Assembly: GCA_045586785.1 (NCBI GenBank)
Contig: JAZNBA010000020.1
Location: 1 to 29,863, forward strand
Origin: UMGS1002 sp045586785
GTDB lineage: Bacteria > Bacillota > Clostridia > Oscillospirales > CAG-272
Length of the DNA stretch: 29,863 nucleotides
Reading direction: 5' to 3'
The notes beneath the pieces are model-generated. The model worked only from the letters and a program-made list of their open reading frames with translations. It had not been told where the DNA came from and did not search any database. This document shows, in pieces, positions 8,232 through 15,858 of this stretch. Every line of letters begins with the position of its first letter. Within the stretch, counting starts at the first letter, position 1. Both the position numbers and the translations under genes were made by a program.

Positions 8232-9179
8232 TTATGTTAATTGGTTTTGGAAGAATGCATATGCATTCTTCCAGAATATATTTTCGACTAATTCATTGCA
8301 GTAGCCGTGTGTAACAAGTTTATCTGCAACCCTATAAAGATCATCTACGTGTGAGATCCCGACTGGCAGATCTGTTCCGTCAAAGTCACAACCAAAGCAT
8401 AGATGATCTTGTGCGCCAAGCTCCATGTATCGGTCTATGTGTCTGACTATGTCATCAATACTTGCATTTTGCAGAGAGCAATCACGCAAATGCGACGGAC
8501 ACATGCTGACACCCACGATGCCGCCCAAGCGCATCAATTCAGCCAAGTGTCTGTCACGCAGATTTCTGGAATGAGCGTATGCAGAGTAAGAATTGGAATG
8601 TGTGGCGATAAATGGCTTTTGGTATTCATTTGCAATTTCTATTACGTCGTCAACACTTTGCTCTGATGCATGTGAGATATCGGGTATGATGCCCAACTCA
8701 AAGCAACCTCGCGTGACCTGTTTGCCAAAATCGGTCAATCCCGATTCGGTATTGTGCGAACCACCGATACAGGTCTCGCCGCCCCACAAAAGCGTCATGC
8801 AACGAACCCCCCTGTTGTACAGCGTGCGCAATCGATCAATATTACCTGCAAGCAGCCTTGCATCCTCAACAGCCATAACAGCTACTTTTTTTGATTGGGA
8901 AAGTGCCCAATCCATTTCGGTACCGGTACGAATACATGAAATGCTTGTGCTTTCATTTTCGATCAGTCGATCAAAGTTATCCGCGATTTTATGGAAATTC
9001 TCCCAGCAGTGTTGATCATCGCACCTGCGGTCCGACCAGATGGCAAACAACTGTACGTATTTTTCATAGGAGTCAGCGTGAGAAAGGGAAATGTGACAAG
9101 AGTTTTCGCACAATTCTTCTCCTCTGTGATACAGTTCATAGGCTGTATCACAATGTGTATCAAACAATGAAATATTCAT
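8232..9179 (-). CDS. Membrane dipeptidase-type peptidase, family M19
   Basis: 315 residues. The start is ATG 9179, giving MNISLFDTHCDT, which follows AAAGGAG at good spacing. A longer frame from 9275 would overlap the preceding gene by about 80 bases and has no ribosome site. Zinc ligands of the renal-dipeptidase fold are visible: H9 and D11 (DTHCDT), Glu in AVEDARLL, His in PDISHAS and His in IATHSN. GCDFDGTD near the C terminus is also typical. Family members cleave dipeptides, including some with a D-residue. There is no signal peptide, so this one should be cytosolic. Spacing to both neighbours is about 19 bases, so it is co-transcribed. Confidence 0.95.
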   Translation of the reverse strand: MNISLFDTHCDTAYELYHRGEELCENSCHISLSHADSYEKYVQLFAIWSDRRCDDQHCWENFHKIADNFDRLIENESTSISCIRTGTEMDWALSQSKKVAVMAVEDARLLAGNIDRLRTLYNRGVRCMTLLWGGETCIGGSHNTESGLTDFGKQVTRGCFELGIIPDISHASEQSVDDVIEIANEYQKPFIATHSNSYSAYAHSRNLRDRHLAELMRLGGIVGVSMCPSHLRDCSLQNASIDDIVRHIDRYMELGAQDHLCFGCDFDGTDLPVGISHVDDLYRVADKLVTHGYCNELVENIFWKNAYAFFQNQLT

Positions 9180-9198
9180 AAAACAACTCCTTTCAGAG

Positions 9199-9651
9199 TT
9201 AATGACGACAGCCATGGACACCAAAGGCATTTTCGATATGGTTGATATGTAGCACGCGCCTGTAAGGTGTGCCAAGCAAAGCCGTAATACGTTCGATCAA
9301 CATATCAATTTTTCGCAAATCCTCGTCAGGAGAAAGATACACTTCAATGACGTCCATACGAGGCTGCAAAGAGCAAGAATTTCTTGATAGATACGCTTTG
9401 GCAGCACGGAGCAAATGCTCTTGCTTTTTGTATGTGACGGCAGAAGCTGGTGCGGAATACCGATCTGACTCTTCGGGCCTTTTGATACGTGTTTTGACCT
9501 CGACAAAAGCAATGCAATGCATATTGATCGCTATGATATCAATCTCCTCGTGGGAAACATGAAGATTACGTTCCAATATTTCGTAACCGTGTCGTCGGAG
9601 ATATTTTGCGGCAACCTGCTCGCCGCATTTTCCTACCTGTGCCTTATTCAT
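9199..9651 (-). CDS. YraN family protein (UPF0102, putative endonuclease)
   Basis: 150 residues from ATG 9651, which overlaps the rnhB stop codon by eight bases (ATGAATAA), a sign of translational coupling. The longer frame back to 9786 lies wholly within rnhB and is rejected. The conserved core is visible: GEQVAAKYLRRHGYEILERN, then EEIDIIA and IAFVEVKTR, which together give the E-D-(E/Q)xK pattern of the PD-(D/E)xK nuclease fold. The tail after residue 100 is longer than usual. The function is not established. The rnhB-yraN order is conserved in Firmicutes. Confidence 0.92.
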   Translation of the reverse strand: MNKAQVGKCGEQVAAKYLRRHGYEILERNLHVSHEEIDIIAINMHCIAFVEVKTRIKRPEESDRYSAPASAVTYKKQEHLLRAAKAYLSRNSCSLQPRMDVIEVYLSPDEDLRKIDMLIERITALLGTPYRRVLHINHIENAFGVHGCRH

Positions 9652-10255
9652 GCTTTTCTTTTTCCAAAAAACGGACGAACTGCTTTCTGTGGATAGGCGA
9701 GGCTCCATACTCCCGCAGGGCTTGCATATGTACCTTGGTGCCATATCCCTTGTGCTTGGCAATACCATACTGTGGGTATGCGGCATCCAGTTCTATACAC
9801 ATCCGGTCACGCGTTACCTTGGCAAGAATGGAGGCAGCTGCAATAGACGGGGAAGTAGCGTCACCCGAAATCACTGCCTTGGTGTCAATTTGAAAATCTT
9901 TTGAAACGTTGCCGTCAATCAATGCAAAATCCGCCTTGACGGAAAGCCCGTCAATGGCGCGTCGCATCGCCAACAGTGTTGCTTCTAAAATATTCAATTG
10001 GTCGATCTCTTCAACGCTTGCGCTTGCAATACTGTACGAAATAGCGTTTCCTTTGATCTGCTCAAAAAGCAGGTCTCTTTTTTTCTCCGAAAGCTTTTTG
10101 GAATCGTTCAGCCCGGGCAGGACAAGTCCGCAAGGCAAAATGCACGCTGCAGCAACGACGGGACCGCACAATGGTCCTCTGCCTGCCTCATCAACACCAC
10201 AGACATAATTGTATCCCAGATCGTAAAGCTCGGATTCGAGTGTATATTCTAACAT
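9644..10255 (-). CDS. rnhB: Ribonuclease HII
   Basis: 203 residues, normal length. It removes ribonucleotides from RNA:DNA duplexes in the cytosol. The signature CGVDEAGRGPLCGPV carries catalytic D22 and E23. The third acidic residue lies in ALIDGN and the fourth in LDAAYPQYG. AASILAKVTRDR and KHKGYGT are also typical. The start at 10255 follows AAGGAGAC. It lies 16 bases after rbgA and overlaps yraN. Confidence 0.97.
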   Translation of the reverse strand: MLEYTLESELYDLGYNYVCGVDEAGRGPLCGPVVAAACILPCGLVLPGLNDSKKLSEKKRDLLFEQIKGNAISYSIASASVEEIDQLNILEATLLAMRRAIDGLSVKADFALIDGNVSKDFQIDTKAVISGDATSPSIAAASILAKVTRDRMCIELDAAYPQYGIAKHKGYGTKVHMQALREYGASPIHRKQFVRFLEKEKHE

Positions 10256-10271
10256 GATGTCTCCTTAATTA

Positions 10272-11108
10272 TCAATTGTCACAGCGCAGATCCAACGTGA
10301 TGCGTCCGATCTTTCCTGCACGATATTCGTCCAACAACATATTGGCGGTACGCTCGGTATGGACTTCGCCGCCTGAAATCAGAAATCCTCGCTTTTTGCC
10401 GATGGCAAGCATCAGATCGTAATCATTCAGATCATCATATTGGGATAAATCTCCAAGCTTATAGCGCTCACTCAAAAGCGACGGATAAAGCTTGCGCAAT
10501 CTGCCGCATAGGATCATGGCAATCTCTTCGATATCAAGAATATCGTCCTTGATCGCGCCTGTAATGGCAAGGTTTTCGCCAACGGTTCTTTCTTCAAATT
10601 TGGGCCATAGAATGCCCGGCATATCCAACAAATCTATGCCGATATTGGTTGCAACCCATTGCTTATCCACGGTAACACCGGGGCGGTTTTCGACCTTAGC
10701 TTTTTTGTTTCCGCAAAGCTTATTGATCAGCGAGGACTTTCCAACGTTGGGTACACCAAGCACCATCGCGCGCAGCTTCCTGCCCGTCATACCTTTATTC
10801 TTATATCGCTCGACCTTTTCGATCAGTATATCGTGAATTGCGGGGCTGAGCTGCTTGATGCCTTCGCCACCTATGCAGTCGGTCAAAATGCAGACAGTGT
10901 GATCGTTTGTATAGTGTTGAACCCAGTATTTGTTCGCGGTAGGATCGGCAAGAGATGCTTTATTGAGCAACAGCAGCGTAGGTTTTTCTCCGATCATTTT
11001 TCCAATTTCGGGGTTTCTGGAAGAGTAGGGAATTCGTGCATCCAAAATTTCTATGATTATATCAACGTTTTTCAGGTTTTCCGAGATCAAACGGCGTGTC
11101 TTCGCCAT
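10272..11108 (-). CDS. rbgA: Ribosome biogenesis GTPase RbgA/YlqF, start disrupted by an in-frame stop
   Basis: 278 residues from ATG 11108. This circularly permuted GTPase is needed for late 50S assembly. G4 appears as LLLNKASL, G1 as GVPNVGKSSL and G3 as DLLDMPG, followed by GILWPKFEE and TGAIKDDI, both well conserved. Normal family members begin with a short segment ending in (W/Y)FPGHMAK. Here the DNA upstream reads, in the same frame, M-P-S-Q-V-I-H-stop-F-P-G-H-M-A-K, with ATG at 11144 and TAA at 11121-11123. The ATG at 11144 has the good Shine-Dalgarno GAAAGGAA (11153-11160); the ATG at 11108 has none. The gene may therefore be restarted after the stop, be weakly expressed, or reflect a base error. 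Confidence 0.9.
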   Translation of the reverse strand: MAKTRRLISENLKNVDIIIEILDARIPYSSRNPEIGKMIGEKPTLLLLNKASLADPTANKYWVQHYTNDHTVCILTDCIGGEGIKQLSPAIHDILIEKVERYKNKGMTGRKLRAMVLGVPNVGKSSLINKLCGNKKAKVENRPGVTVDKQWVATNIGIDLLDMPGILWPKFEERTVGENLAITGAIKDDILDIEEIAMILCGRLRKLYPSLLSERYKLGDLSQYDDLNDYDLMLAIGKKRGFLISGGEVHTERTANMLLDEYRAGKIGRITLDLRCDN

Positions 11109-11144
11109 ATGCCCCGGGAATTAGTGTATGACCTGCGATGGCAT
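11109..11144 (-). pseudogene. Original rbgA start codons separated by a TAA stop
   Basis: ATG 11144 with its ribosome site reads seven codons and then TAA (11121-11123) at the place where the family has Trp or Tyr before FPGHM. The frame then continues into rbgA. One base (TAC or TAT to TAA) would explain it. Confidence 0.7.
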
Positions 11145-11163
11145 GGTAATAATTCCTTTCGGA

Positions 11164-13026
11164 TTAGTGTGTGTAGACAGTAAACGGTTTCAGGCGAATG
11201 ATCGCCTTACCAAGCACGGTGCGCTCGTCAATAAAACCTATACTGCGGCTGTCCGCAGAAAAATTTCTGTTATCGCCCATGACGAACAATTTACCTTCGG
11301 GTACGGTAAAGATGTATGTCCCGGATTCTTCGTCGTATATAGCACCCAAGGGATTAGTGGATGAATACAGATTGTCACGCCATTCGTATTGATCGCCATA
11401 AGCGGTTTTGTCCTGATTATAGTATGTCGCAAATTCATCGCTGAAATCAATCTGCTTTCCGGTTTTTATATCGTGAATCGTTATAGATTTCTGATTGAAA
11501 TTCAAAATTACTCGCTGCCCCTCGGTAGCGATTACACGTTTTACCAAAGGTTTTTGATAGTTCTCGGTCTGATGAAATACAACAACATCACCGTTATCGG
11601 GGGTATAAAACAGATCGCTGATGACAAGCATCTGTCCGTTTTCAAAGGTGTTCCTCATAGAATCGCCATCCACACGGCAAAGACGTGCGCAAAAAGTAAA
11701 CAATAACAGTACCATAGTGATCGAAAGTACGAAGATTTCAAGATAATCGAAAAAATTGGAAGAAAAAGAATTTTCTTTTTTAGAGCTTTCCTGTTTTGGC
11801 TGTCCATTGCTTTTCGACTCTTCAATGACTATGTCAAGCAAGTTGTGACCGTGCTCAATATTGATCTCTGTCTGTTTTGCATTTTGTTCGTCAAAGTAAT
11901 CCACACCCTCATAGATCTTCTTTGAATCGTACAGCATAAAGGGCACAGGGTCGGAGGAGTGCGTACGGATCTCAAGCGGTGTAGGATGATCGGGAAGTAC
12001 AAGTATCTTGAAATCATCGCCGCAACTTGTAAGGTATTCAAATACGGGCTTGAGGATTTTTTGGTCGATCAACTCAATGGAGCGCACCTTGTTTTCGACT
12101 TCACCCCGATGACCGCATTCGTCCGGACCCTCTACGTGTACATAAACGAATTCAATACCGGATTCGAATGCATCAATCGCAGCCTGCGCTTTTCCATCGT
12201 AGTTGGTGTGCACGTTGCCGGTAGCACCGGGCACATCGATTGATTTCATACCTGCGCAAAGACCAATACCCTTGATCAGATCAACGGCAGAGATGACGGC
12301 ACCATCGATCCCCCATTTTTCACGGAAAGAGGGAAGTGTGGGCTTTTTGCCGGGGCTCCAGAGCCACGCGGAATTTGCAGGACGCAGACCGCGGGCGCGT
12401 CTTGCTTGGTTGATCGGATGATTGTTGAGTACCTCGTAACTTTCTTTCATGAGCGCGTAATATTCTTCTCCGCCTTCAGCTACAGGTAGATAATCTCTGA
12501 TACATCTTCCTAAAATATCATGAGGACGCATAAAGGGATAGCTGTCGGGACGGTCCTTCCAAATCAGGCAGTGCCTGTAGCTGACTCCTGTATGGAAAGT
12601 ACGATATTCATTCCCAAAATGCTCCTGCAGAGCTTTTATCAATTCATCTGCTTCTTCGGTTGTGATCTCGTCCGCGCTGTGGTCGATCATGGTTTTTTCT
12701 TCGTACTGTTCCTCGTCCTCAGAGAGCGTAACGAGATTACATCGGAACGCAGTTTCATCGGGCTGCATATCAATGCCCATACTGACAGCTTCCAAGGGAG
12801 AGCGACCACGGGAATATTCCTTGGGATCAAAAGATAGTATTGCCATATTGGCAGTATCGCTTTCCGGAACCATGCCTTCGGGTACATTAGACACAATACC
12901 TACCATAGATTCCTTTGCCAGCGAGTCCATGCAAGGCTTATATGCACGTTGCATGGGGGTTTGATTATCCAATTCTGCGACGTTGACATCAGCCATTCCG
13001 TCGGGTATTAAAACAAGATATTTCAT
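11164..13026 (-). CDS. ApgM-type phosphomutase/putative homoserine kinase fused to signal peptidase I
   Basis: 620 residues in one frame from ATG 13026 (GGAGCT upstream). Residues 1-~400 are an ApgM-family alkaline-phosphatase-fold enzyme. They begin MKYLVLIPDGMAD (metal Asp9), with nucleophile Ser56 in PESDTANMAIL, then GPDECGHRGE, LPDHPTPLE and HGHN metal motifs. Archaeal members are phosphoglycerate mutases; a bacterial branch has been proposed to be homoserine kinase. After a polar linker (~402-424) comes one membrane helix (429-447) and a complete type I signal peptidase: VDGDSM with Ser456, Lys496 in VKRVIA, and a late GDNRNFSADSRS. No Met precedes the helix in frame, so a separate peptidase start is not evident. 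Topology fits: enzyme inside, peptidase outside. First gene of the operon. An A6 tract lies at the junction. Confidence 0.9.
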   Translation of the reverse strand: MKYLVLIPDGMADVNVAELDNQTPMQRAYKPCMDSLAKESMVGIVSNVPEGMVPESDTANMAILSFDPKEYSRGRSPLEAVSMGIDMQPDETAFRCNLVTLSEDEEQYEEKTMIDHSADEITTEEADELIKALQEHFGNEYRTFHTGVSYRHCLIWKDRPDSYPFMRPHDILGRCIRDYLPVAEGGEEYYALMKESYEVLNNHPINQARRARGLRPANSAWLWSPGKKPTLPSFREKWGIDGAVISAVDLIKGIGLCAGMKSIDVPGATGNVHTNYDGKAQAAIDAFESGIEFVYVHVEGPDECGHRGEVENKVRSIELIDQKILKPVFEYLTSCGDDFKILVLPDHPTPLEIRTHSSDPVPFMLYDSKKIYEGVDYFDEQNAKQTEINIEHGHNLLDIVIEESKSNGQPKQESSKKENSFSSNFFDYLEIFVLSITMVLLLFTFCARLCRVDGDSMRNTFENGQMLVISDLFYTPDNGDVVVFHQTENYQKPLVKRVIATEGQRVILNFNQKSITIHDIKTGKQIDFSDEFATYYNQDKTAYGDQYEWRDNLYSSTNPLGAIYDEESGTYIFTVPEGKLFVMGDNRNFSADSRSIGFIDERTVLGKAIIRLKPFTVYTH

Positions 13027-13056
13027 AATTAGCTCCGGGATATAAATATTCATATC

Positions 13057-13085
13057 ATTATATCATATATCTTAGAAATATACAA
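13057..13085 (-). promoter_or_regulatory. Promoter of the fusion-rbgA-rnhB-yraN-dipeptidase-thrC operon
   Basis: Minus strand TTGTAT (13080-13085), exactly 17 bases, TATAAT (13057-13062), about 30 bases before the start codon. No other clear promoter or terminator is seen between the six genes down to 6725. Confidence 0.75.
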
Positions 13086-13149
13086 CACCTTTGTGCAAAA
13101 CATTACGAAAAAATTTGCAAGATATTCATACCTTTCTCGGTACGCAGTC

Positions 13150-13178
13150 TTGCTTTCAAGGTCTAAATGTGCTATAAT
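13150..13178 (+). promoter_or_regulatory. Promoter of the membrane-protein/HAD pair
   Basis: TTGCTT (13150-13155), 17 bases, TATAAT (13173-13178). It is back to back with the promoter of the divergent fusion operon, about 65 bases away. Confidence 0.75.
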
Positions 13179-13211
13179 GTTCATAATGAACCTTAGATAG
13201 GAGATGTGTTT

Positions 13212-13955
13212 GTGAATCAACAGCCAAACGATGTTCCAAGAAGTGCCAGAGAGCAAACTCAAAAGTTGAAAAAGATTATTATTATCACTTTTTGTGCAAT
13301 GCTGGCATTCGCGGTAGTGTACTTTATCTTTTCAACGTTTCTGTACGACACGGTCACTGAAACTCTGTTTGGGTATTTTCCATGGTTGGAAGAATGGTTG
13401 GATGGGGGAGCGGGGACCGAGTACAAAGGGAATAACTTTACGATTATTTTCTATCCCATTGATTACGAGTATGACATTACAAAGGACAAGGAATATCTTG
13501 GCCTTGACCGAAAAATATACTACTTCGAAAACATGGATCAAACGGGCACGATGCTTGAACTTAATGATTCAAACCGTGATAAGCAGGCGATGGGGGTTAC
13601 ATTGCTCTGTGAGATGGTAGAAAGCATTATTATGGGTGATGCTGACGCATATAACGCTTGTTTCAGCGATTATTACTTCGAGCATAAAGGTGTTGAGCCG
13701 GATCCCGGATTCACAATGACACAGTTATATGATATTAAGATTACCAATTTCGGTCAGCAAAAGATAACTGATGATAAGCTTGGCACGTATACGGAATATC
13801 ACTTTGTGCTGCAGTATTCTATCCACAAAAATAACGGCACCTTCCGCAGTGATATTGGCAGTGACGGTAATGCTGCAACGTATATCATCATTACGGATCG
13901 GAACGGTAAGCTTTTGGTAGAAGATATGTTCTTCAACTACAAATTTAGCCACTAA
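13212..13955 (+). CDS. Membrane-anchored protein of unknown function
   Basis: 247 residues, starting at GTG 13212 with TAGGAG eight bases upstream; GTG 13206 is too close to that site. After a polar, basic N-terminal tail of about 21 residues there is one membrane helix (IIIITFCAMLAFAVVYFIF). A soluble, probably extracellular domain of about 190 residues follows. Its second half (CEMVESIIMGDADAYNACF, then beta-rich segments to the end) resembles the layout of NTF2-like ligand or assembly domains, but I cannot name a family. It lies ten bases before a HAD phosphatase, so the two are co-transcribed. Confidence 0.85.
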   Translation: MNQQPNDVPRSAREQTQKLKKIIIITFCAMLAFAVVYFIFSTFLYDTVTETLFGYFPWLEEWLDGGAGTEYKGNNFTIIFYPIDYEYDITKDKEYLGLDRKIYYFENMDQTGTMLELNDSNRDKQAMGVTLLCEMVESIIMGDADAYNACFSDYYFEHKGVEPDPGFTMTQLYDIKITNFGQQKITDDKLGTYTEYHFVLQYSIHKNNGTFRSDIGSDGNAATYIIITDRNGKLLVEDMFFNYKFSH

Positions 13956-13965
13956 TTAAGAAGAA

Positions 13966-14682
13966 ATGAAGTATCAGGCAGTATTATTTGATCTTGACGG
14001 AACCTTGCTTCCTATGCATGAGCCGACTTTCGTGGCATGTTTTTATCAGGCTTTGGTTGATTATTTGTTGCCGGTGGGGGCTTCTCCCATGCAAGTAGCG
14101 GAGGTGCTGAAGGGAAGTCTTGGGTATGTGATTGCCAATGATGGCAGTTGTACTAACAGACAAGCTTTTGTGAATTATTACGATGCTTATCTGAAAAAGA
14201 CGGGTGTGCGCATAGACATCTTAGAAATGGAACAATTCTATGCGACAATATTTGATGCGAAGGTGCGTGCATCATGCGGCCGTGATCCGGATGCCGGACG
14301 GGCGGTTTCTTATATTCAATCAATGCACACACCCATGATCATTGCAACTAATCCGTTTTTTCCGCGTGTTGCCACTCATTTAAGACTACGTTGGGCAGGC
14401 CTTGATCCTTCAGACTTTGCCGAGATCACGACTTATGAGAATTATCATTATTGCAAGCCAAATCTGATGTACTATAAAGAGCTGTTTGAGCGTACAGGGC
14501 TGAATCCGTATAAGTGTTTGATGGTTGGTAATAATGTGGATGAGGATATGATAGCAAGCACTCTGGGGTGTGACGTATTCTTGGTTCTGCGTAATCTGAT
14601 CAATGCTAAGAAGGTGGATATATCAGCGTATCCGCAAGGAACACTTGCAGATCTGATATCCTACCTGGAAGATATGCAATAA
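13966..14682 (+). CDS. HAD-superfamily hydrolase
   Basis: 238 residues. Motif I is FDLDGTLL, with nucleophile Asp and the second Asp two residues later. Motif II is the Thr of MIIATNP, motif III the Lys of HYCKPN, and motif IV GNNVDEDM. The cap lies between motifs I and II (class I cap), as in phosphoglycolate phosphatase-like enzymes. The substrate cannot be told. The ribosome site is weak (AAGAAG), so translation may be coupled to the upstream gene. A strong terminator follows. Confidence 0.94.
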   Translation: MKYQAVLFDLDGTLLPMHEPTFVACFYQALVDYLLPVGASPMQVAEVLKGSLGYVIANDGSCTNRQAFVNYYDAYLKKTGVRIDILEMEQFYATIFDAKVRASCGRDPDAGRAVSYIQSMHTPMIIATNPFFPRVATHLRLRWAGLDPSDFAEITTYENYHYCKPNLMYYKELFERTGLNPYKCLMVGNNVDEDMIASTLGCDVFLVLRNLINAKKVDISAYPQGTLADLISYLEDMQ

Positions 14683-14707
14683 AAAAAGAGGCTGAGCCTC
14701 TTTTTTT
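14681..14707. terminator. Bidirectional rho-independent terminator
   Basis: AAAAAAAGAGGC and GCCTCTTTTTTT pair over 12 bases around a TGA loop. The A and T runs on the two sides make it work for both the HAD gene (+) and the convergent flavodoxin-like gene (-). Confidence 0.9.
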
Positions 14708-14714
14708 ATATACT

Positions 14715-15134
14715 TTAAATAGACGCGATGCAATCATTGACCCAAGCCAGGATATCAGTCTTTTCCTGGTCGCTTATCTTGGAATTGAAAAGATTGCCAC
14801 CATTGATATAAAGGGTCTTTTCGCAAATATTGGTTCCTGCGGTTGCCAACAGCGAACGCACGTAAGCATCACCATCGGGGGTACCATCGATCATCAAAGC
14901 AACATTGGCAGTACGGTTCTTGTTGAGTTCGCTGATAAACAGTCTGATATCATCTTTGAGAGAGCCTTTGCAAGTTAAAACCAGAACCACAAGACGTTCT
15001 TTGTCACAGGAATATGCGGGCGGGATGACATCAGCAGCATTGATATTGAGCTGGAACTCTTGCTTGATCATTTGTGTGATTGAAACCAATTTCTTTTTGC
15101 CGGGGGTGCAAAGCACACGCATTTTAATAGCCAT
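14715..15134 (-). CDS. Small flavodoxin-like alpha/beta protein, function unknown
   Basis: 139 residues from ATG 15134, which follows AAGGAGGAA at ideal spacing; a longer frame to 15176 has no ribosome site. Alternating strands and helices (MRVLCTPG, then LVVLVLTC, then ANVALMIDGTPDG, then EKTLYINGG) suggest a flavodoxin-like Rossmann fold. The phosphate-binding loop usual for FMN flavodoxins is not evident, so cofactor binding is doubtful. There is no signal peptide. It is monocistronic. Confidence 0.8.
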   Translation of the reverse strand: MAIKMRVLCTPGKKKLVSITQMIKQEFQLNINAADVIPPAYSCDKERLVVLVLTCKGSLKDDIRLFISELNKNRTANVALMIDGTPDGDAYVRSLLATAGTNICEKTLYINGGNLFNSKISDQEKTDILAWVNDCIASI

Positions 15135-15174
15135 AAAAAATTCCTCCTTACCGGCAAGCAAACCGGTTTTTCTC

Positions 15175-15203
15175 ATTATAACACATAATTGCGTGCAAAG
15201 TAA
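15175..15203 (-). promoter_or_regulatory. Probable promoter of the flavodoxin-like gene
   Basis: Minus strand TATAAT (15175-15180) with a poor -35 box TTACTT 17 bases upstream (15198-15203). A short inverted repeat ACCGG/CCGGT (15150-15167) lies in the leader before the ribosome site. Confidence 0.5.
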
Positions 15204-15334
15204 AGAGGTAAATATAAAATCGGAATAATGTACAGTTTTTTCATGCTTATTTTAGTTAGGTTGCCACAAGCGATAATTAGAGAACTCTACATGTAAATTT
15301 TTCTTTGTGCGATGGTGAATTTTGTTTTCATATC

Positions 15335-15363
15335 TTGTATTTAGCGAGAACATATGTTATAAT
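15335..15363 (+). promoter_or_regulatory. Orphan sigma-A-type promoter
   Basis: TTGTAT (15335-15340), 17 bases, TATAAT (15358-15363). No plus-strand gene follows for about 490 bases. The transcript would cross the hairpin at 15431-15456 and then run antisense to spoIIID. Confidence 0.5.
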
Positions 15364-15430
15364 AAATAGGTTATATGAACGGCCACGGACTTAAATATAC
15401 AAACAGAGCAGTATAATGCAACATACGAAA

Positions 15431-15456
15431 TTATACAAAATCAAAGTTTTGTATAA
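15431..15456. repeat. Perfect 10-bp inverted repeat
   Basis: TTATACAAAA, loop TCAAAG, TTTTGTATAA. It is A/T rich with no T tract after it, so it is not a typical terminator. It could be an operator or part of a small RNA. Confidence 0.5.
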
Positions 15457-15511
15457 AGTAGGGCACTGAAATATATCATTTCTACCATTTTGGGTACTCC
15501 CCCGATAATTT

Positions 15512-15781
15512 TTAGCTGTTTTGGCTCTCTTTTGATAGATATTTCTTTTTAGTAGCTTGCCCGCCGCGTAGATGTCGTTCAAGTTTGTTTTTTTCAAGTA
15601 CTTCTTTTACATGCAGATATAAGGCTCTGTTTACGTGTGGCAGCACCTGCGTGACATCTTTATGTACTGTGCTTTTACTAATCCCGAATCTAGCTGCTGC
15701 CAACCTGACCGTAGCTTGATTTTCAATCATGTAATTAGCAAGTAACACGCATCGTTCTTTTTCTGCAGATATGTACATCAT
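15512..15781 (-). CDS. spoIIID: Sporulation transcriptional regulator SpoIIID
   Basis: 89 residues, family size. SpoIIID is the small DNA-binding protein that switches mother-cell gene expression between sigma-E and sigma-K. The helix-turn-helix ATVRLAAARFGISKSTVHKD and the C-terminal basic signature RHLRGGQATKKKY match well. The start at 15781 (first of two adjacent ATGs) follows GAGGT. It is divergent to the RNA methylase gene. It shows that the lineage sporulates or did so recently. Confidence 0.97.
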   Translation of the reverse strand: MMYISAEKERCVLLANYMIENQATVRLAAARFGISKSTVHKDVTQVLPHVNRALYLHVKEVLEKNKLERHLRGGQATKKKYLSKESQNS

Positions 15782-15858
15782 AGTTGTACCTCACATCTTA
15801 TTTCTGTTTCAATGTTATGCGGTGATCAGCAGTATTATGTATACAAGGAGGTTGTTTT

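Larger units (their letters stand above)
15181..15511. other. 330-bp intergenic stretch with an orphan promoter and hairpin
   Basis: No convincing gene is visible here. It holds the -35 region of the flavodoxin-like gene, a plus-strand promoter at 15335-15363 that faces the 3' end of spoIIID, and a perfect 10-bp inverted repeat at 15431-15456. The longest plus-strand frame after that promoter has only 13 codons. Confidence 0.6.

Noticed and set aside
15391..15597. 68-codon minus-strand frame overlapping the end of spoIIID
   Set aside because: It starts inside spoIIID without a ribosome site and is low-complexity A/T-rich sequence.
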